Assembly (NCBI GenBank): GCA_013399875.1
Contig: VXAZ01008122.1
Span: forward strand, 62,001 to 126,000
Origin: Gymnorhina tibicen
Lineage: Eukaryota > Chordata > Aves > Passeriformes > Artamidae
Reading direction: 5' to 3'
Length of the DNA stretch: 64,000 nt
Shown: positions 48,056 to 60,026 of the stretch, in pieces
How the letters are laid out: each line of letters begins with the position of its first letter
Position numbering within the stretch: position 1 is the stretch's first letter
Notes under the pieces: model-generated
What the model was told of the DNA's origin: nothing
Databases searched by the model: none
What the model saw: only the letters and a program-made list of their open reading frames with translations
Program-made: the position numbers and the translations under genes

Positions 48056-49899
48056 GACTTAGTGACAGAGATTCTGTGACCATCTGAGAAACAGGCATCT
48101 GTATCACTGATGACTGTCTCACCACCAAGCTGTACTCTCCTCCCTTCCTGTCAGTCACCCAGAAAGCCCTGCATGCCCCTTTCCTCCCCCTCTGCCCCTC
48201 TCTGGACTGACACACAGATGGAGTGGATGGAAAAAATATTTGGAGCCCTCCAGTTAACACTGTGTGTAGGCATTGATCTGAGCCAGGGTTCACAGGGTGG
48301 GAGAAGGGAGCTCACTAATGAAAGCAAGGTCGCCTGTGTCATTTGTTCTTCAGGGAACTGTCATGAGATATCATCCTATGGCTTTGGTGACCTTACTCTT
48401 GTGTCACCTTCAACAGACTTTGCTGCAAAATTATGCCCTATCCTTTATTGCCGGAACAACTGATCTCCTTTGTCTTTTTGAAAGCATTTTGCACACAGGA
48501 AGAAAAGGGTGTAACTGCTTTCCCAAACATCTCTATTTTCCTCAAAGCTTCATTCCTCCAATTGCCTTCTCATACTCGTTTCTCTCCTCCTTATTCTCCG
48601 ATTTATGTACTTGCTGAGAGGTGGTGCACAAACTGCAGTGGACCTTGCAGATCATCTCAGGTTGCTAAAGCAGGCAGCAGAGAAGAACAGTTGTTTTTGG
48701 GGATCCCACAAATGACACTTCTGTAATACCTCCCAGACTAAAGTGTTCAGGTTTTTCTTTTCCTGCACATGCCCTAATACTGAATCTCAGGTAATGTGTA
48801 CTTGGTTAGGGAACTGAGATCTTCATCCCGGGTATTGACATAACATAATTCCAGCATCTTCTATTCAGAGATCTCTTAGTGGACACCAAGTCTGACTATA
48901 TGGATATATAGTACAGTGTCACAGCAGACTGTGAGAAATACCCACACTTCAGGATCTAACCTGCTTACTACCTGAAGCCAGTGGTTCAGCTCTTAAGATC
49001 GTTCAGAAAATGTTTCCAATGCAGAAGTATTTCCAATGCAAGTGCTTAAATTAATTTTCTTGATCTGTCATGGAAGAGACTACCTGCGCTTACTGAATTG
49101 ATTTAATAGTGACGGAAGAAGCTGCTACACCCAGACGAGATGTGCTTCTAGACACCCTTGAGACATGTCTTCAGCAAAGCTCTGTACCATTTCTCCATGT
49201 TCATGTGGCATGGAGATTTCTGTTTCTTCACAGCAGTACTGTGTTGGCCTACACTTTCAATCTCCTTCTTACATACATGCTGAATCATTAAATGTTAGCA
49301 AGGCATTAACAGGATCTTGGGGTGGTTGGAATTCCTCTCTATTCTGGGATATATTCTGATATCCTGTAGGTCTCACAGTTTTTTTTATTTTTTGTTTCCC
49401 TGCTAGGTTGTTCCCAGCTTGTTATTCCACATTTTGAGCATTTGATTTCTCCTCAAGCAGCATATCTTTTTGCACCTTCTTCATTCAATTTAATCTGAAA
49501 TATTCCAGACCTCGCATCCCTGGATTCATCAAGAATGAGATGGAATTTGGATCCTGACAATGCTCCCGAGCCTGCTTTTTCTCAGGTAGTTCAGATACAT
49601 ATTCTCTGTTGGAGCAGTAAGTTCTTAAGGAGAAAATGTGAAGTGCTAAGCAGCAGAGACCTCCTGCAGCTCTCAGTGTGATGTGCCCTTGCAGTTTGAA
49701 GTGAACTGTAGGTAACTTCATCTTCATGTTTGTGCCTCATTACTCTATAGGTGTCTGTAAAAGCATTGGGTTTTGGTAACAATTCTCTTAGGTGAAAAAT
49801 TTAGACTGATTGCCCTAGAATTCCTGTCCTTTTCCTTCTTTTCAGACTAATGTCCTCCCATACCTCCCCTGGTCTGTGTGGGATCTCAGATCTTTGTCA

Positions 49900-50145
49900 G
49901 CTGCTTTGTTCCTTAAGTACACTGACATGGATTTCGTCAGGCACTGCTGACTCAAATACATCTGTACGGTCTAAACACTCTTTAATTTACTCTACCCTGC
50001 TCTGGTCTGTGTTGCCCCATTTCCCTATTTACTTTGTTTCAGTGTCTGGTGAAGACTAATCTCCTTCCTGCAGCCTGAAAAAAAGCAGGCTCTCAATACT
50101 TCAGCTTTCACTTTACTACCTGACTTCTGAGTTTTTGTGAAGTAT
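49900..50145 (-). mobile_element. Ancient CR1/L3-type LINE remnant (reverse transcriptase region)
   Basis: The order of motifs resembles the reverse complement of the 5'-proximal part of an old amniote L3/CR1 ORF2: ATTTCGTCAGGCACTGCTGA, AACACTCTTTAATTTACTC, GTCTGGTGAAGACTAAT, then CTCAATACTTCAGCTTTCAC. In better preserved copies the last pair reads GGTGAAGACTGAAGC and ACTTCAGCCTTT. The match is diverged, and the remnant may extend to about 50960, where I can no longer follow it. It is not recognisably part of the copy at 33400, 16 kb away. Confidence 0.45.
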
Positions 50146-50709
50146 TAGATTTTCTTTGAGGTCTTTCTCTGTCTTCTTTTTCTGTTTCTTGCATTTTCTG
50201 AACCCGTACTTGCTGCCTTGTTGCTTCTAGTATTTTGCATTCTAAAAAGAAAAAAAAGCAAACCAAAACAAAAACCCTCGAGCTTTTCTGTTTGTTTGAG
50301 GTCCTTTTTAAAATTTTTTTTGCTGCTATTTTCTTTAAGAGCATCCTTTATTGTATACCCTGCTTTTACCCTTGCTTTTGGCTTTTACCATGGGGTTTTT
50401 CTTTTTCCTCAGGGGAGGAATTACCCTCATAATTTAGTATAACAATTTAACTTCATTGCTTTCTATTTATCATTTTTTTGTTTTGCTTCTTTTAAACACA
50501 CAGAACAAGGATGGCCAAAAAGTGGCATTTCAGACACCTTGACTATTTTGTTGGACTCCCAGCTCCTTCTTCTGCTGGTTTTGCGTGTTTCTTTCTTATG
50601 CTAATCAGCTCCTGTTGTGACCTCTTCTACCTACATTTCACCATCAGATTTGCAGCCTCCTCCTCTAGTCGTAAAGGAATTTAAAATTTGCCTGCACTTC
50701 CAGTAACTT

Positions 50710-50751
50710 CCAAACCCTCTTTAAAACAAACCAAACCCTCTTTAAAACAAA
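50710..50751. repeat. Tandem duplication, 21-bp unit x 2
   Basis: Two perfect adjacent copies of a 21-bp unit beginning CCAAACCCTC and ending AAAACAAA. The lack of any difference between copies suggests a recent event. Confidence 0.92.
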
Positions 50752-51165
50752 CCAGGGTGAACACATTGCCAGCTGGGTCAGTGTTGCTTTTTGAACAGAT
50801 GGATAGCTAGGAAAGTAAATCTCCCACTGTCCATTTCTATGGCACTGATTCTTCCAGTCACTGAAATTGTCTGGTGCTCACACCTTGATCCTCTGATCAA
50901 CCTACACTGTGGAATGGACTTTCTTCTTTTCCTCTTTACCCCATGCAACATTACTTTTATTTAACTTCTGGAAGCAGTACATGCATTCTTGATAAATTTT
51001 TAAGTGATCTGAATCACAGATGACAGTGATAAGCACATTGTAGATTATTGCCTACTTTTTTTTTTTACTGAGTGCTAGCACAGGTCATTGGATGTTTCAG
51101 CCAAAAAACCACCAAAAAACCCAACAAAACAAAACCCTCAGTATCTCATAAAATATCTGTTAATT

Positions 51166-51181
51166 CCCCCCTCCCCCCCCC
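51166..51181. repeat. Poly-C tract
   Basis: Fifteen C with one interrupting T. The complementary G-run could form a G-quadruplex-like structure. Such tracts are unstable in replication and sequencing. Confidence 0.85.
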
Positions 51182-52216
51182 TTTACTTAATATAAAGCAA
51201 TATTGGCAGAAGCTTTGTTTTTGTAACTCATGAGATTTTTACCAGCGGATATACCCAATTTTTGATTATAATGTGGTGTAACAAACATTCTGCAAATCAA
51301 AGCAAACAACCGCTGGGAGTTCTCAGGCCTGTTATTATCTTAGCTCTAGCAAATACAAACTCCACGCTGCACATTTGGTCAGCTATAAAATAACTACAGA
51401 TGTGGACCATATTTCATCAGAGCTCTGTTTATTAGGTTGTCATATTTCCACAGGGTAAACCACAGAGAGGGGGTTTCAGAGTTTTTCCCTTTTAAAGTGG
51501 AGGTTTGTGGATTCCTTCACCAGGGGAAGCAAAGTTTCTCACAGCAGGAACGCAGCACCCAGCATCTGCAGCATGGACCCCACTCAGGTCAGACCAACTA
51601 CCTGCTGTTTGCACTTCCCATCTTCACCTCTACTGGCTTCTCAGCCCATCACCTGCTCAGGGGATGATCCCAGCTGGGGCTCACCAGAGCAGACAGTCCC
51701 AGCCTGTTTGGGGCACTCTGATACTGGTTGCAGTCACCATAAGACAATTTTTTCCTGAGGCCTCCACTCTGTGTCCTCTTGTCACTTTAGTAGTTCTGTG
51801 CCAGGAACCTGAACAATTTTAAACAGACTTACTGAAACTTTTTTTTTAAATTCCCATTTATTTCTACTTTGAAATTAGAACATTCATAGCTGCTTCCTTT
51901 GAAGAGCTCAAAATTCATTTTTCTTCTTGCATCGTGCTATCCAGCTTAACTAATGATACCAATCCATTTCAATTCTCACTCCTTTGCTTAAATTACTTTG
52001 TATCTCTGGAAATATGAATACCCATCTGCTAATCAATACACCAGAGATATCCCTATTGATTTTTTCTGTCTTTTTCAAAGAATCTGTTCTAGTAAATTAT
52101 CAACTGCTGCTATCTAAATAGTTTCACTGGGTGCGTTTATCTTCAGTAAAGCAATTTCTTGCTGGTTAACAACAGGAGGAAAAAAAGCAGTTGTATTTAT
52201 CGGATCTGAGAGGTAC

Positions 52217-52399
52217 ACAGGCTTGCAACCTGTTCCTGAGGGATTTGCCCCGTCCCACTGGAACTCGTGGCACAGCAGACACGGTCACTGGAGACTGCTT
52301 TGCAATGCCCTTCCACGCAGCTTCCACCGCTGTGCGGATAATGACTTTGCTAGTTTTGCCATCATACTTAGCAGGCCATAATGGACCACGTGTGATAGA
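52217..52399 (-). other. Candidate exon on the minus strand (unidentified)
   Basis: On the minus strand an acceptor-like AAGTCTTTTTAG ends at 52400, and an open frame follows for 77 codons to a TAA at 52168-52166. If a donor at 52216 (GTACCT) is used, the exon is 183 bp, 61 codons, phase 0. The peptide reads protein-like, with ITRGPLWPAKYDGKTSK and then VIIRTAVEAAWKGIAKQS. About eight CpGs fall in this stretch in a CpG-poor region, which can mark coding or regulatory DNA. Against it: the donor is weak, the plus strand is also open across the same bases (70 codons, 52191-52403), and I do not recognise the family. It may be an exon, an eroded retrocopy, or GC-rich non-coding DNA. Confidence 0.22.
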
Positions 52400-54149
52400 C
52401 TAAAAAGACTTTAGTAGAGGGAAAATTAGCTCTTAATTGACAAAATTACTTTTGGACTGTGAAAGCAATTTGTCCAGAAGGACTAGCACCTTGCAAGGAA
52501 GGGAGATTAGATGTGAACGACTTGCTCCTGGGTCACCTCTCGACTCAGGCACTAATTCAAAAGCCTTCATGCACTGCAGTGCTGCACAGCATATCTGACT
52601 GCAGAGCAAAGCCTGAGTGTTACTGACAGCCTGGTATCGGGGGAGTGCATCAGGAAAACAAAGAAGAGGAAGAGGAACTATTTAGGAATAATTAAACTGT
52701 TCTTGTGTCTCCCTTGTGTATCTTCCTGTCTATTTACAAGGTAAAAACACTTTATATAAAATCTTACATAAAAAGTGAAAGCTCTGCAGTGACAGAACTA
52801 GTCTGAGACTGGATTTCCTCTGTATTTTCATAGTGGCTCTGTTTCAATGGGACTTCAATTTGCCATGCCAGATTCCTGTTTCAGTCAAAGTGAGAGATAG
52901 AAAAAATGTTGGCTTACTTGCTCACTTGCTGGCCCTATGCAGATGCAAGAGCAGAGAGGCATTTCCTAGTGCTGCATTGTACTGTTGCCATCCAGTATTC
53001 TAAAAAGCCAAACAAACTACTACAGTTCTCTCAGTGAGATTATTTGGAGTGGGATGGAAGTAAATTTTTTCTGATTTCCCTTCCTGTTGCTGAAATCTTT
53101 TCATTCAGCTGTTTCATCTTTTCAAGCTCTCTTTGGCAGCTGTGAGGTCTTGGAATTTTCCAGGTTTAGAGATTCCTGCATCCAATTCATAAGACTATAA
53201 GAAAAACATTTATTAATTCAAGGGCTGGTAGAAGTTAGAGTGTATTCAGGTGCTTCATTTTGCTGAAATAAAGGAAACAGCTGATGTTATACGTAACCTG
53301 CTAAATAAAGCCAAAATGTACATCTGAGTTTTGGGAATTCTGTTTCCCAATTGGTATCTTTTTTTATTATTAACCAGGTTAAACTGATAAGCTGTGTAGA
53401 TACATTAAAAAGCATGAGCTTTGCAAGTAATCCTTCTCCTACATTTTAAGTTCATCTGTTTGTTTTCACAGACATACCTATTCTCCTTTCTGAAGCAGCA
53501 TTTTTCGTTGTTCAGCAGTTTTATTTCCATACAGAAAAGAGATTATATGAAAAAGACCGTAATTAAGGACTATGATGAAACATCATTATTAAGATTTCCT
53601 TCACCATTGAATATATTCTCCAATCTGGTGAACCATTAGGCTTGCTTAATGCCACCATCAGGTGGGAAAGCCTGTCTTCCCTGAGAAACACAGGCAGGTA
53701 AGTTGGGTGGGCCCATCTCTAATGAAGCACTTGGCCAGTTGTACATCAGAGGATGGCAGAGCTGAGGTCGGTACGGTGAAGGTTTTTGCCTGGCCTAGGG
53801 AAGTTACCTGGGAAGTTGTCTGTGTGACTTTACCCAATAGAAAATTGATCCCTCTAAAAGTTATCACAAAGCTCCACAAAGCCTGCAGTCCTTTTAAACT
53901 TTTCAAAACTGCCTTTTTTTCTTGAAAAGTGAGAAGTCTGGGAAGTTTCATAAGCCTTCAAGGACTTGCCAGACAGAAAACTCTTGGCAGGTTTCCTACT
54001 TTTTCACTGATACTAAAGCAAGTACTTTAGAGGGTATGAAGATCCCTGCTGACTAGTGATCATTCTAATTTTGTTGATTGCCAATTAAGTTCAGTAGTAA
54101 AATTATTAGGATCACAGAAGGCGTAATACTGTATTGATTGCAATGTGCT
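52400..54149. other. Unique non-coding DNA
   Basis: No gene or repeat family recognised. Frames of 97 (-) and 87 (+) codons at 53658-53951 overlap each other and carry no known motif. Confidence 0.5.
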
Positions 54150-54440
54150 GATGCTGGCTAAAATGAAAGTTTCACTAGTCATGTATCATCATCACCCTCA
54201 TAAAGGAGGGGATGCTAATGCTGAGTGTAACGCCAATGGCAAGGCATATTAACAGCTCAGTGGAGCTGAAAATATCATAATTTGTGTAATGAGGGCAGAA
54301 AAGATGGCAATTGCTCTTTATATTTCCATTAAAATTGCATAAATGCCATTGATAGCATTTTAGAGGCTATTTTGCCCTTTAATTCTCCCATGATGAAAGT
54401 TAGATTTATACTCCTAAATGAAAGCAAGAATGGTAAGCCA
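54150..54440. promoter_or_regulatory. Possible conserved non-coding element
   Basis: About 290 bp of evenly mixed sequence, free of simple repeats and dense in short AT-rich factor-like sites: ATAATTTGTGTAATGAG, GGCAATTGCTC, CATTAAAATTGCATAAATG and CCCTTTAATTC. This texture resembles deeply conserved developmental enhancers. It is pattern recognition only; no alignment was possible. Confidence 0.25.
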
Positions 54441-57400
54441 AAGATGAAGAGTCATAGTGGTTTGTGCAACATGTATGAAAATCAGATTAGAAGCATGGAA
54501 AACTGGTATCTTCTGGAACATAAATATTTGCTTAATTGTGGTCTTGTATGCATATCACAGGGAGCTATTTTTTAGAGGTAATGAATAGCAAATTTCATCT
54601 TATATTTTTCTGCCTAGTTATTGATGTATACGTACTGTGTGAGAGGACTATACAGAGAAGACAGACATTCCTATATAGTGAAATGCATGTGTATTTTTGT
54701 AATATCTACTGCCTAGTCAACTTTTTCAGATTGAAGAAATGTAGTTAACCTTTAAACAATCCTAATTCAGGGTACCATCCTTATGAAGCTCTTCCTGATC
54801 CACTGAAAAGACATCTCGTTTTGGCAAAACAGTAAAGACAGCTAATGATCCTATATAATGGTAATGGTTGTTTTATGTTCCACATCAAATATATTCAGTT
54901 AAGAATAATGGCAGAGGTTTTGTAGCAGGTACACTTTGAGGAAGTTGTCATAATACTAAATAATACTAAAAACTGAAGTGCTTATCACATGTAAATGCTG
55001 ATTAAAATAAGTTTATGGAACCATTCTAGTGAAAAAATGTAGATTGGGTAAGGTAAAAAATTAACACGAATTTTACCGAACTTCCTTCTGGGTTTTGGGG
55101 GTCATTTTGGGCAGGTGTTTCTGGATGGACACCTTTTGCAAAAGTTGAAAGTTGCTGAAAGTTTTTTCAAGTAGAAACAACAAAGTTGAACAGCAAGACA
55201 TTCCCATTTAAACTGAAGTAACTTTAAAAAAAAGAAAACTCAAATAAGGCAAATAAAATTTAGCTAGATTCCAGTCAAAACTGCTTCTCTACTTTCCCTC
55301 TCCTGGCTTTATTCAGAAGTACCAAAGAACCAAAAATACACAGCATTCAAATGGTCCAGGGTTCTTGGATGGTAAAGAAATAACAGCTATTAAAGCTCTT
55401 TTTAAAGGATCAGAGAAAAGCACAATGGGAACCTAAGCATGCAAATCAAAGCCAAAGAAAATCAAATGGAAGTACAATACAAATGTTTAATAGTGAGGTT
55501 GATTTCTGCTGGAACCAGTTACATCAGAAAGTGGTAGATTCAAGGCTGCAAACCTTCCAAGCACACACTTTAGCCAAATGTCAGCCGTTGGGCTCCATAC
55601 AGAAGTAGCTGGAATAAATTTTATGGACTATGATATACAATAGATCTGACTGTGTGACCTAATATTTCCCTCTATCCTCAAGACCTGTTTAAAATGAGCT
55701 TTAGTGGTACCCACCAGAGCAAACGAACCTCAAACATTAGGACAAGCCCTCATACTTTTGCTATGATTTTTAATGGGTTACTTTTGTGAAGTTTAAGAGA
55801 AAGCAGTATGCATTCAAAGTGTATAAATAACCCTCTTGCTGAGACTGAAACAATGACTCTGTGTATACTATTGGCAGTGCAAACCCAATGCAATTTTTTT
55901 GAAAGAATGAACTATTCCTGCAATGTTTGCCAGCTGGAGTGTTTGCTTTGTGCTTAATTCAAAATATATCTTTAGTTCATCTTCTCTACGAAGAGCCCTT
56001 CTGTTTACAGTAACTGTTAACTTACTATAATAGCAGGGATTGTAGACAATACTACATTGTTTTAAAAAGCTTGATGTTATCAGGCAGAACCAGACATTAC
56101 TGGCAAAGCAATAACCACTAGCATGCAAGTTCATTTTAAATAAAAAAAAATTTTAAAAGAAAGAAAGAAAAAGGAGCGATATAAATGTGTGGCTAAGAAA
56201 CACAAGAATAATTGCTATTTTTTACTGAAACAAAAGTATCTGCTTTGTCCTTTGTTCATTTGGCTGATTTTATCCCCAGGATTTTAGTTATCATTCCCAT
56301 TACATTAAGGACTTGGTTCCTCACATGACCTGGGGTCTTGTTTTTGTTAACACCAGACAAACAGAGGAGCTGTGTGGTATCAAAGAAGGGGGAGGGAAAG
56401 AGAAGCGCAAATTTTTTGCCAGTTGTGGTGGGATCAGCTGCGTGATTTGCCTTGCACTAAGGGGTAGGTCCCCTACTTTATGATCCTGCACTCGGTCCTA
56501 CAAACAGTGCCTTCTTCACAAAGCTGTCTAGGGCATGCTATTTTGACTTTTTTGACATTTTCATGAGTCCCCAGGGGTAGAATCACATAGCAGCAGGGTT
56601 GGCAGATTGGGCAGCTGTTGCTTCTGCAAAAGTACAACAAAAGCCTCAGTCAGGGATGCAGCACATTTGCTCCCTGCCCGGATCATGTATAACAGAGGCA
56701 TATAGGGTATGAAGTCAGCTTCATCCCAGCTCACAAAAATTGCTGACCTAGGATGCAACATGGTTTTGTGCATTTCCTTTCTGCCTTCCTCTCTATACAA
56801 ACTTTATTCCACCAGATTTGCTCAGGTTTGCAGTTTTCAGTCAGAGTCCCCAGGCCAAAATTGCTTTCTGACAAGGGAAGTCCTTTTTTATTTCCATGAA
56901 ACATTCCTTCCCAAGCATGGTCTGGATTTCTCATGAATTCAGATTTGCAAGATGGACAACTTTATGTCAGTTGTAAAATGGAGCCAAGCAAGTGCTTTCA
57001 CACAGTTCTGCTTTCTGTGGAATCTTTTGCTGAATCTGGCTCTGTCTCTGTCTTGTTAGGATTTTTGCTTATGTGGCAGTTCATTTTCCAGGTGTGTCAG
57101 TGCTGGAAGACAGTGAAAAAACATCTCACTTTTTGTGGGGATGTGATTTTTTACTGGGAGGATAAGAAGACCAAGAGGTAAATGCAATGGGGAAAGCCAA
57201 GTTATTTCAGTTAGCACCAGAAGAGGACACCCCAATTTAATCCACACCCAAAATAATTTCTAAAATATTGCCAATGTCTCCTATGTAATGGCAGGAAACT
57301 GGTAAACAACAAAAGATAATGTCTTTTTATTGGGTAAGCCCTTCTGCCAGTAGCCTGCAGACCTAAGTTCTTCACAATTTCCTCACAGTTAAATGGCTTT

Positions 57401-57556
57401 GAAGCCAGCCTCGATAAATTGCCTATTCTGATTACTGGCATTTCACAGAGAAGGAGGTCAAACACTGGAACAGGTGTACGTATAAACTGAGAGATCTCAG
57501 TGCATGGAAATTCTCCAAGCATGACTGGACACAACCCTAAGGAATCTTTTCTGTCT
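54441..57556. other. Unique AT-rich non-coding DNA
   Basis: No gene or classified repeat is seen. An A-rich stretch with AAAGAAAGAAAGAAAAAGG lies at about 56155-56175. Open frames are under 110 codons. Confidence 0.5.
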
Positions 57557-57622
57557 TCAGTGTTTGGCCCTGCTTTGATGAGGGCTGGAATGACTGTCAG
57601 AGGTCCCTTCCAGCCTCAGTTT
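57557..57622 (+). mobile_element. CR1 LINE 3' UTR fragment
   Basis: TTTGGCCCTGCTTTGATGAG followed by GCTGGAATGACTGTCAGAGG and TCCCTTCCAGCCTCAG matches the last part of a CR1 3' UTR in sense orientation (canonically a GGACTAGATGACC-type block before GGTCCCTTCCAACC). The terminal octamer repeats are missing. It is short and diverged, hence an old fragment. Confidence 0.65.
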
Positions 57623-58276
57623 AACATCTGGCTCCAAGAAAGGGAGTTAATTCTTCTGTGCCTCGGCTTGAACTTGTTGCATTGCCTGTTAGGATGATGA
57701 TTAAGCATCTTTTGTTAAGGCTGTTAGTCACATTTTTCTGAATGGGATGACCTTTCTTGAGGCCACATCAAATATTGCTTATTAATATTAGATATGCTGT
57801 ATAAACTCTTTAACATGTTCTTTATTGTTATTTACCACAGTGAGCTGGGCTCATAGTCCAGTCACTATTTGCTAGAACTCAGAGCAACATGAACTATTTG
57901 TCCTCTAACACCATTATTTTTGTCCTTTCTGAATATCAATAATATTTGCCAAAAACATGCCATTTTTTTCACTGCCTTCTCTTGAACTATAGTATATAAA
58001 TCATCTTGTCCTTTTGCTAGCTTTAACTGTTGTGCTCAATCTACAGTGTGATGCAATTGTAAAAGTCCTTTTAAACATTTCATTTCATATTCCTACAAGT
58101 CCTGATCCAGATCTTGGAAATGTTACTGTTCTTCTAATACTCTCTTCACCTTAGCATTCATAAATAAATATAAATAAATAAATTGCCCCCTTCATCCCTC
58201 CCTACTGTCATGACGTGTGTTACTCATTATCTCTTGGCCATTATTCCTTTAATTTCCCCCTCAAATATTGCCCCAC
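57623..58276. other. Non-coding DNA, nothing recognised
   Basis: AT-rich unique sequence. A TAAATAAATATAAATAAATAA-like simple repeat lies at 58162-58182. Confidence 0.5.
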
Positions 58277-58582
58277 TGGGAAAGAGACTATTTATAAGAG
58301 CACGTAGTGACAGGACAGGGGGGAAAGGATTCAAACTGAAAGATAGTACTTTTAGCTTAGATATTAGGAAACAATTCTTTTCTGTGGAGGTGGTGAGGCA
58401 CAGGAACAGGTTGGCCAGAGATTTTGTGAATGCCCCACTACTAGAAGTGTTCCATGCCAGGCTGGATGGGGCTTTGAGCAACCTGGACTAGTGGAAGGTG
58501 TCCCTGCCCATGGCAGGGTGGTTGGAACTAGATGATCTTGAAGGTCCCTTCCAACCCAAGCCTTTCCATGATTCCGTGATTT
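58277..58582 (+). mobile_element. CR1 LINE, 5' truncated, sense orientation
   Basis: About 306 bp cover the end of ORF2 and the whole 3' UTR. The plus frame shows the CR1 C-terminal peptides RARSDRTGGKGFKLKDSTF, LDIRKQFFSVEVVRHRNRLA and LEVFHARLDGALSNLD, the last with a stop in the usual place (58489-58491). The 3' UTR has GGAAGGTGTCCCTGCCCATG, GAACTAGATGATCTTGAAGG and TCCCTTCCAACCCAAG, ending in the tail ATGATTCCGTGATTT. It is 5' truncated and therefore dead on arrival, but it is among the better preserved repeats in the window. Confidence 0.92.
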
Positions 58583-59931
58583 ATACATGGTCTTGCACCT
58601 TGGCCTTTTAAATTCTTGATGCACACCAAGAGTTGCCTACCTGTAGTAAATAAGCACTGCCATTCCAACACGGTTTGCTAATACACATCCAGTTTTTACT
58701 CCCTCCCATGGAAACAGAAAGACTGGAGATGGAGGTCATACCCCAAAGCCTCCTAGATGTTGGGATTGTCAGCCTGGAAATAGGTTTTCCATTTTTTTTG
58801 CTAACAGCGAGTGATGTGAGTGATGGAAGAGTCGAAATGGAAAGTCAGCAGCACTATGTCCTGTCCCACATATCCAGCCAAGCTGCTGGGGTTTATGGCT
58901 GGTAAGTGGACTAACAGACCATACATTTCCTTTTGTAGACTGAGGAGCTGATAGCTATCTGTCTCCATGTCTTCCCATCACCTTTCAGTTGAGACCAAAT
59001 AAAAGTCCTTCCACACGCTGGTAAAAGAAATCTTGCAGTTTTTCATAAGCGTAGAAGTAATTTGCTGAATTCCATGGAATGGCCTTTTGCACAGGGTCTG
59101 TACAGTTCTTGCAAATTAAAGATCTTTAGCGAGATACTCAGCTTTATTCTTCGGCCATAAGATGAGAGAAGGAACAATAATTTGTGATAGTTAACCAAGG
59201 TTATTTGGCTGAACTACTCAATCCTTTATAGATCACTTAATGGCGATGAGGGTGCAATATTTTAGATACAGTATCAAATTAATGTCTACGAGTTCTCACC
59301 TTGAACACCATTCATTTCTCAGTGCACACAGCCGGATGATTTACAATGAGTTCTAGACAGTAAAAAATGCATATACCAGTATCAAATTATTCTATATCTT
59401 AGGCAGCTTTTCAGTTTGGGGGTTTATGAGGCGAGATTATTTCTCTAGATGCATGCGTAACCATCTATTACAGCCATCTGAAACACGTGTTTCTGATGGA
59501 TGGCAGATGCAGAGATTTTCATTTGGCCCCTTTCTCTGTCCTCCATAATCTCTCTGAGACCTTTTTGGTACAGAGATCTCTCAAGTGTTCTTTATGCTCT
59601 TCAGGTGGTGTGAAGGTGTAAAATAAGTTTTTGGACAGAAATTATCATGTCTCTCACTTGACAATTTTGTTGGTTGCTCTATTCAATTTGGTGCATATTT
59701 TTACTCAGCCAAGCAAATGCATTACAGAATATTAAAAAAAACCAAAAGTAGAGAAAAGAGAAAGTGAGGTAGACTGCTATTAAAGTAGTTGTGCTATTTT
59801 AATAATGTGAGAAGCAAAATATAGACTAGTTTCTCCTCGCTGTTCTTGGATTAATTTTTAAAGATGTGTTTTGAAATACTGATCTTAAAATAATGAGCTT
59901 TTGCTCAACTTCTGTTAACAAGCAAGCATGA
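58583..59931. other. Unique non-coding DNA
   Basis: No gene or classified repeat recognised; the longest frame is 76 codons and domain-free. Confidence 0.5.
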
Positions 59932-60026
59932 AATCATAAAATCATAGAAGGTTTTGCTAGGAAGAGACCTAAAAAACCCTCTCATTCCATAGGCAGGGGC
60001 ATCTTCCATGTGTACCAGGTTGCTTT
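59932..60026 (-). mobile_element. CR1 LINE 3' end remnant
   Basis: AATCATAAAATCATAGAAGG followed by TTTTGCTAGGAAGAGACC, CTCTCATTCCATAGGCAGG, GGCATCTTCCATGTGTACC and AGGTTGCTTTC is a diverged reverse complement of a CR1 3' end. The octamer tail, GGGACC block and ACCAGGTTGCTC block are in the expected order. It is about 95 bp, old and non-functional. Confidence 0.8.

Larger units (their letters stand above)
46646..49899. other. Unique non-coding DNA with one long unassigned frame and a purine-rich tract
   Basis: The stretch holds the longest open frame of the window (minus, 47402-47878) and a strongly purine-rich strand at about 47922-48055. Both are listed separately. Otherwise no gene or classified repeat is recognised; overlapping frames at 48110-48726 occur in several phases. 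Confidence 0.5.
50146..52216. other. Non-coding DNA with low-complexity tracts
   Basis: The stretch holds a 21-bp tandem duplication (50710-50751), a C/A-rich low-complexity run (51099-51137) and a poly-C tract (51166-51181). Overlapping frames in three phases at 51437-51822 reflect mildly GC-richer composition, not a gene. The first 800 bases may still belong to the old LINE remnant. Confidence 0.45.
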
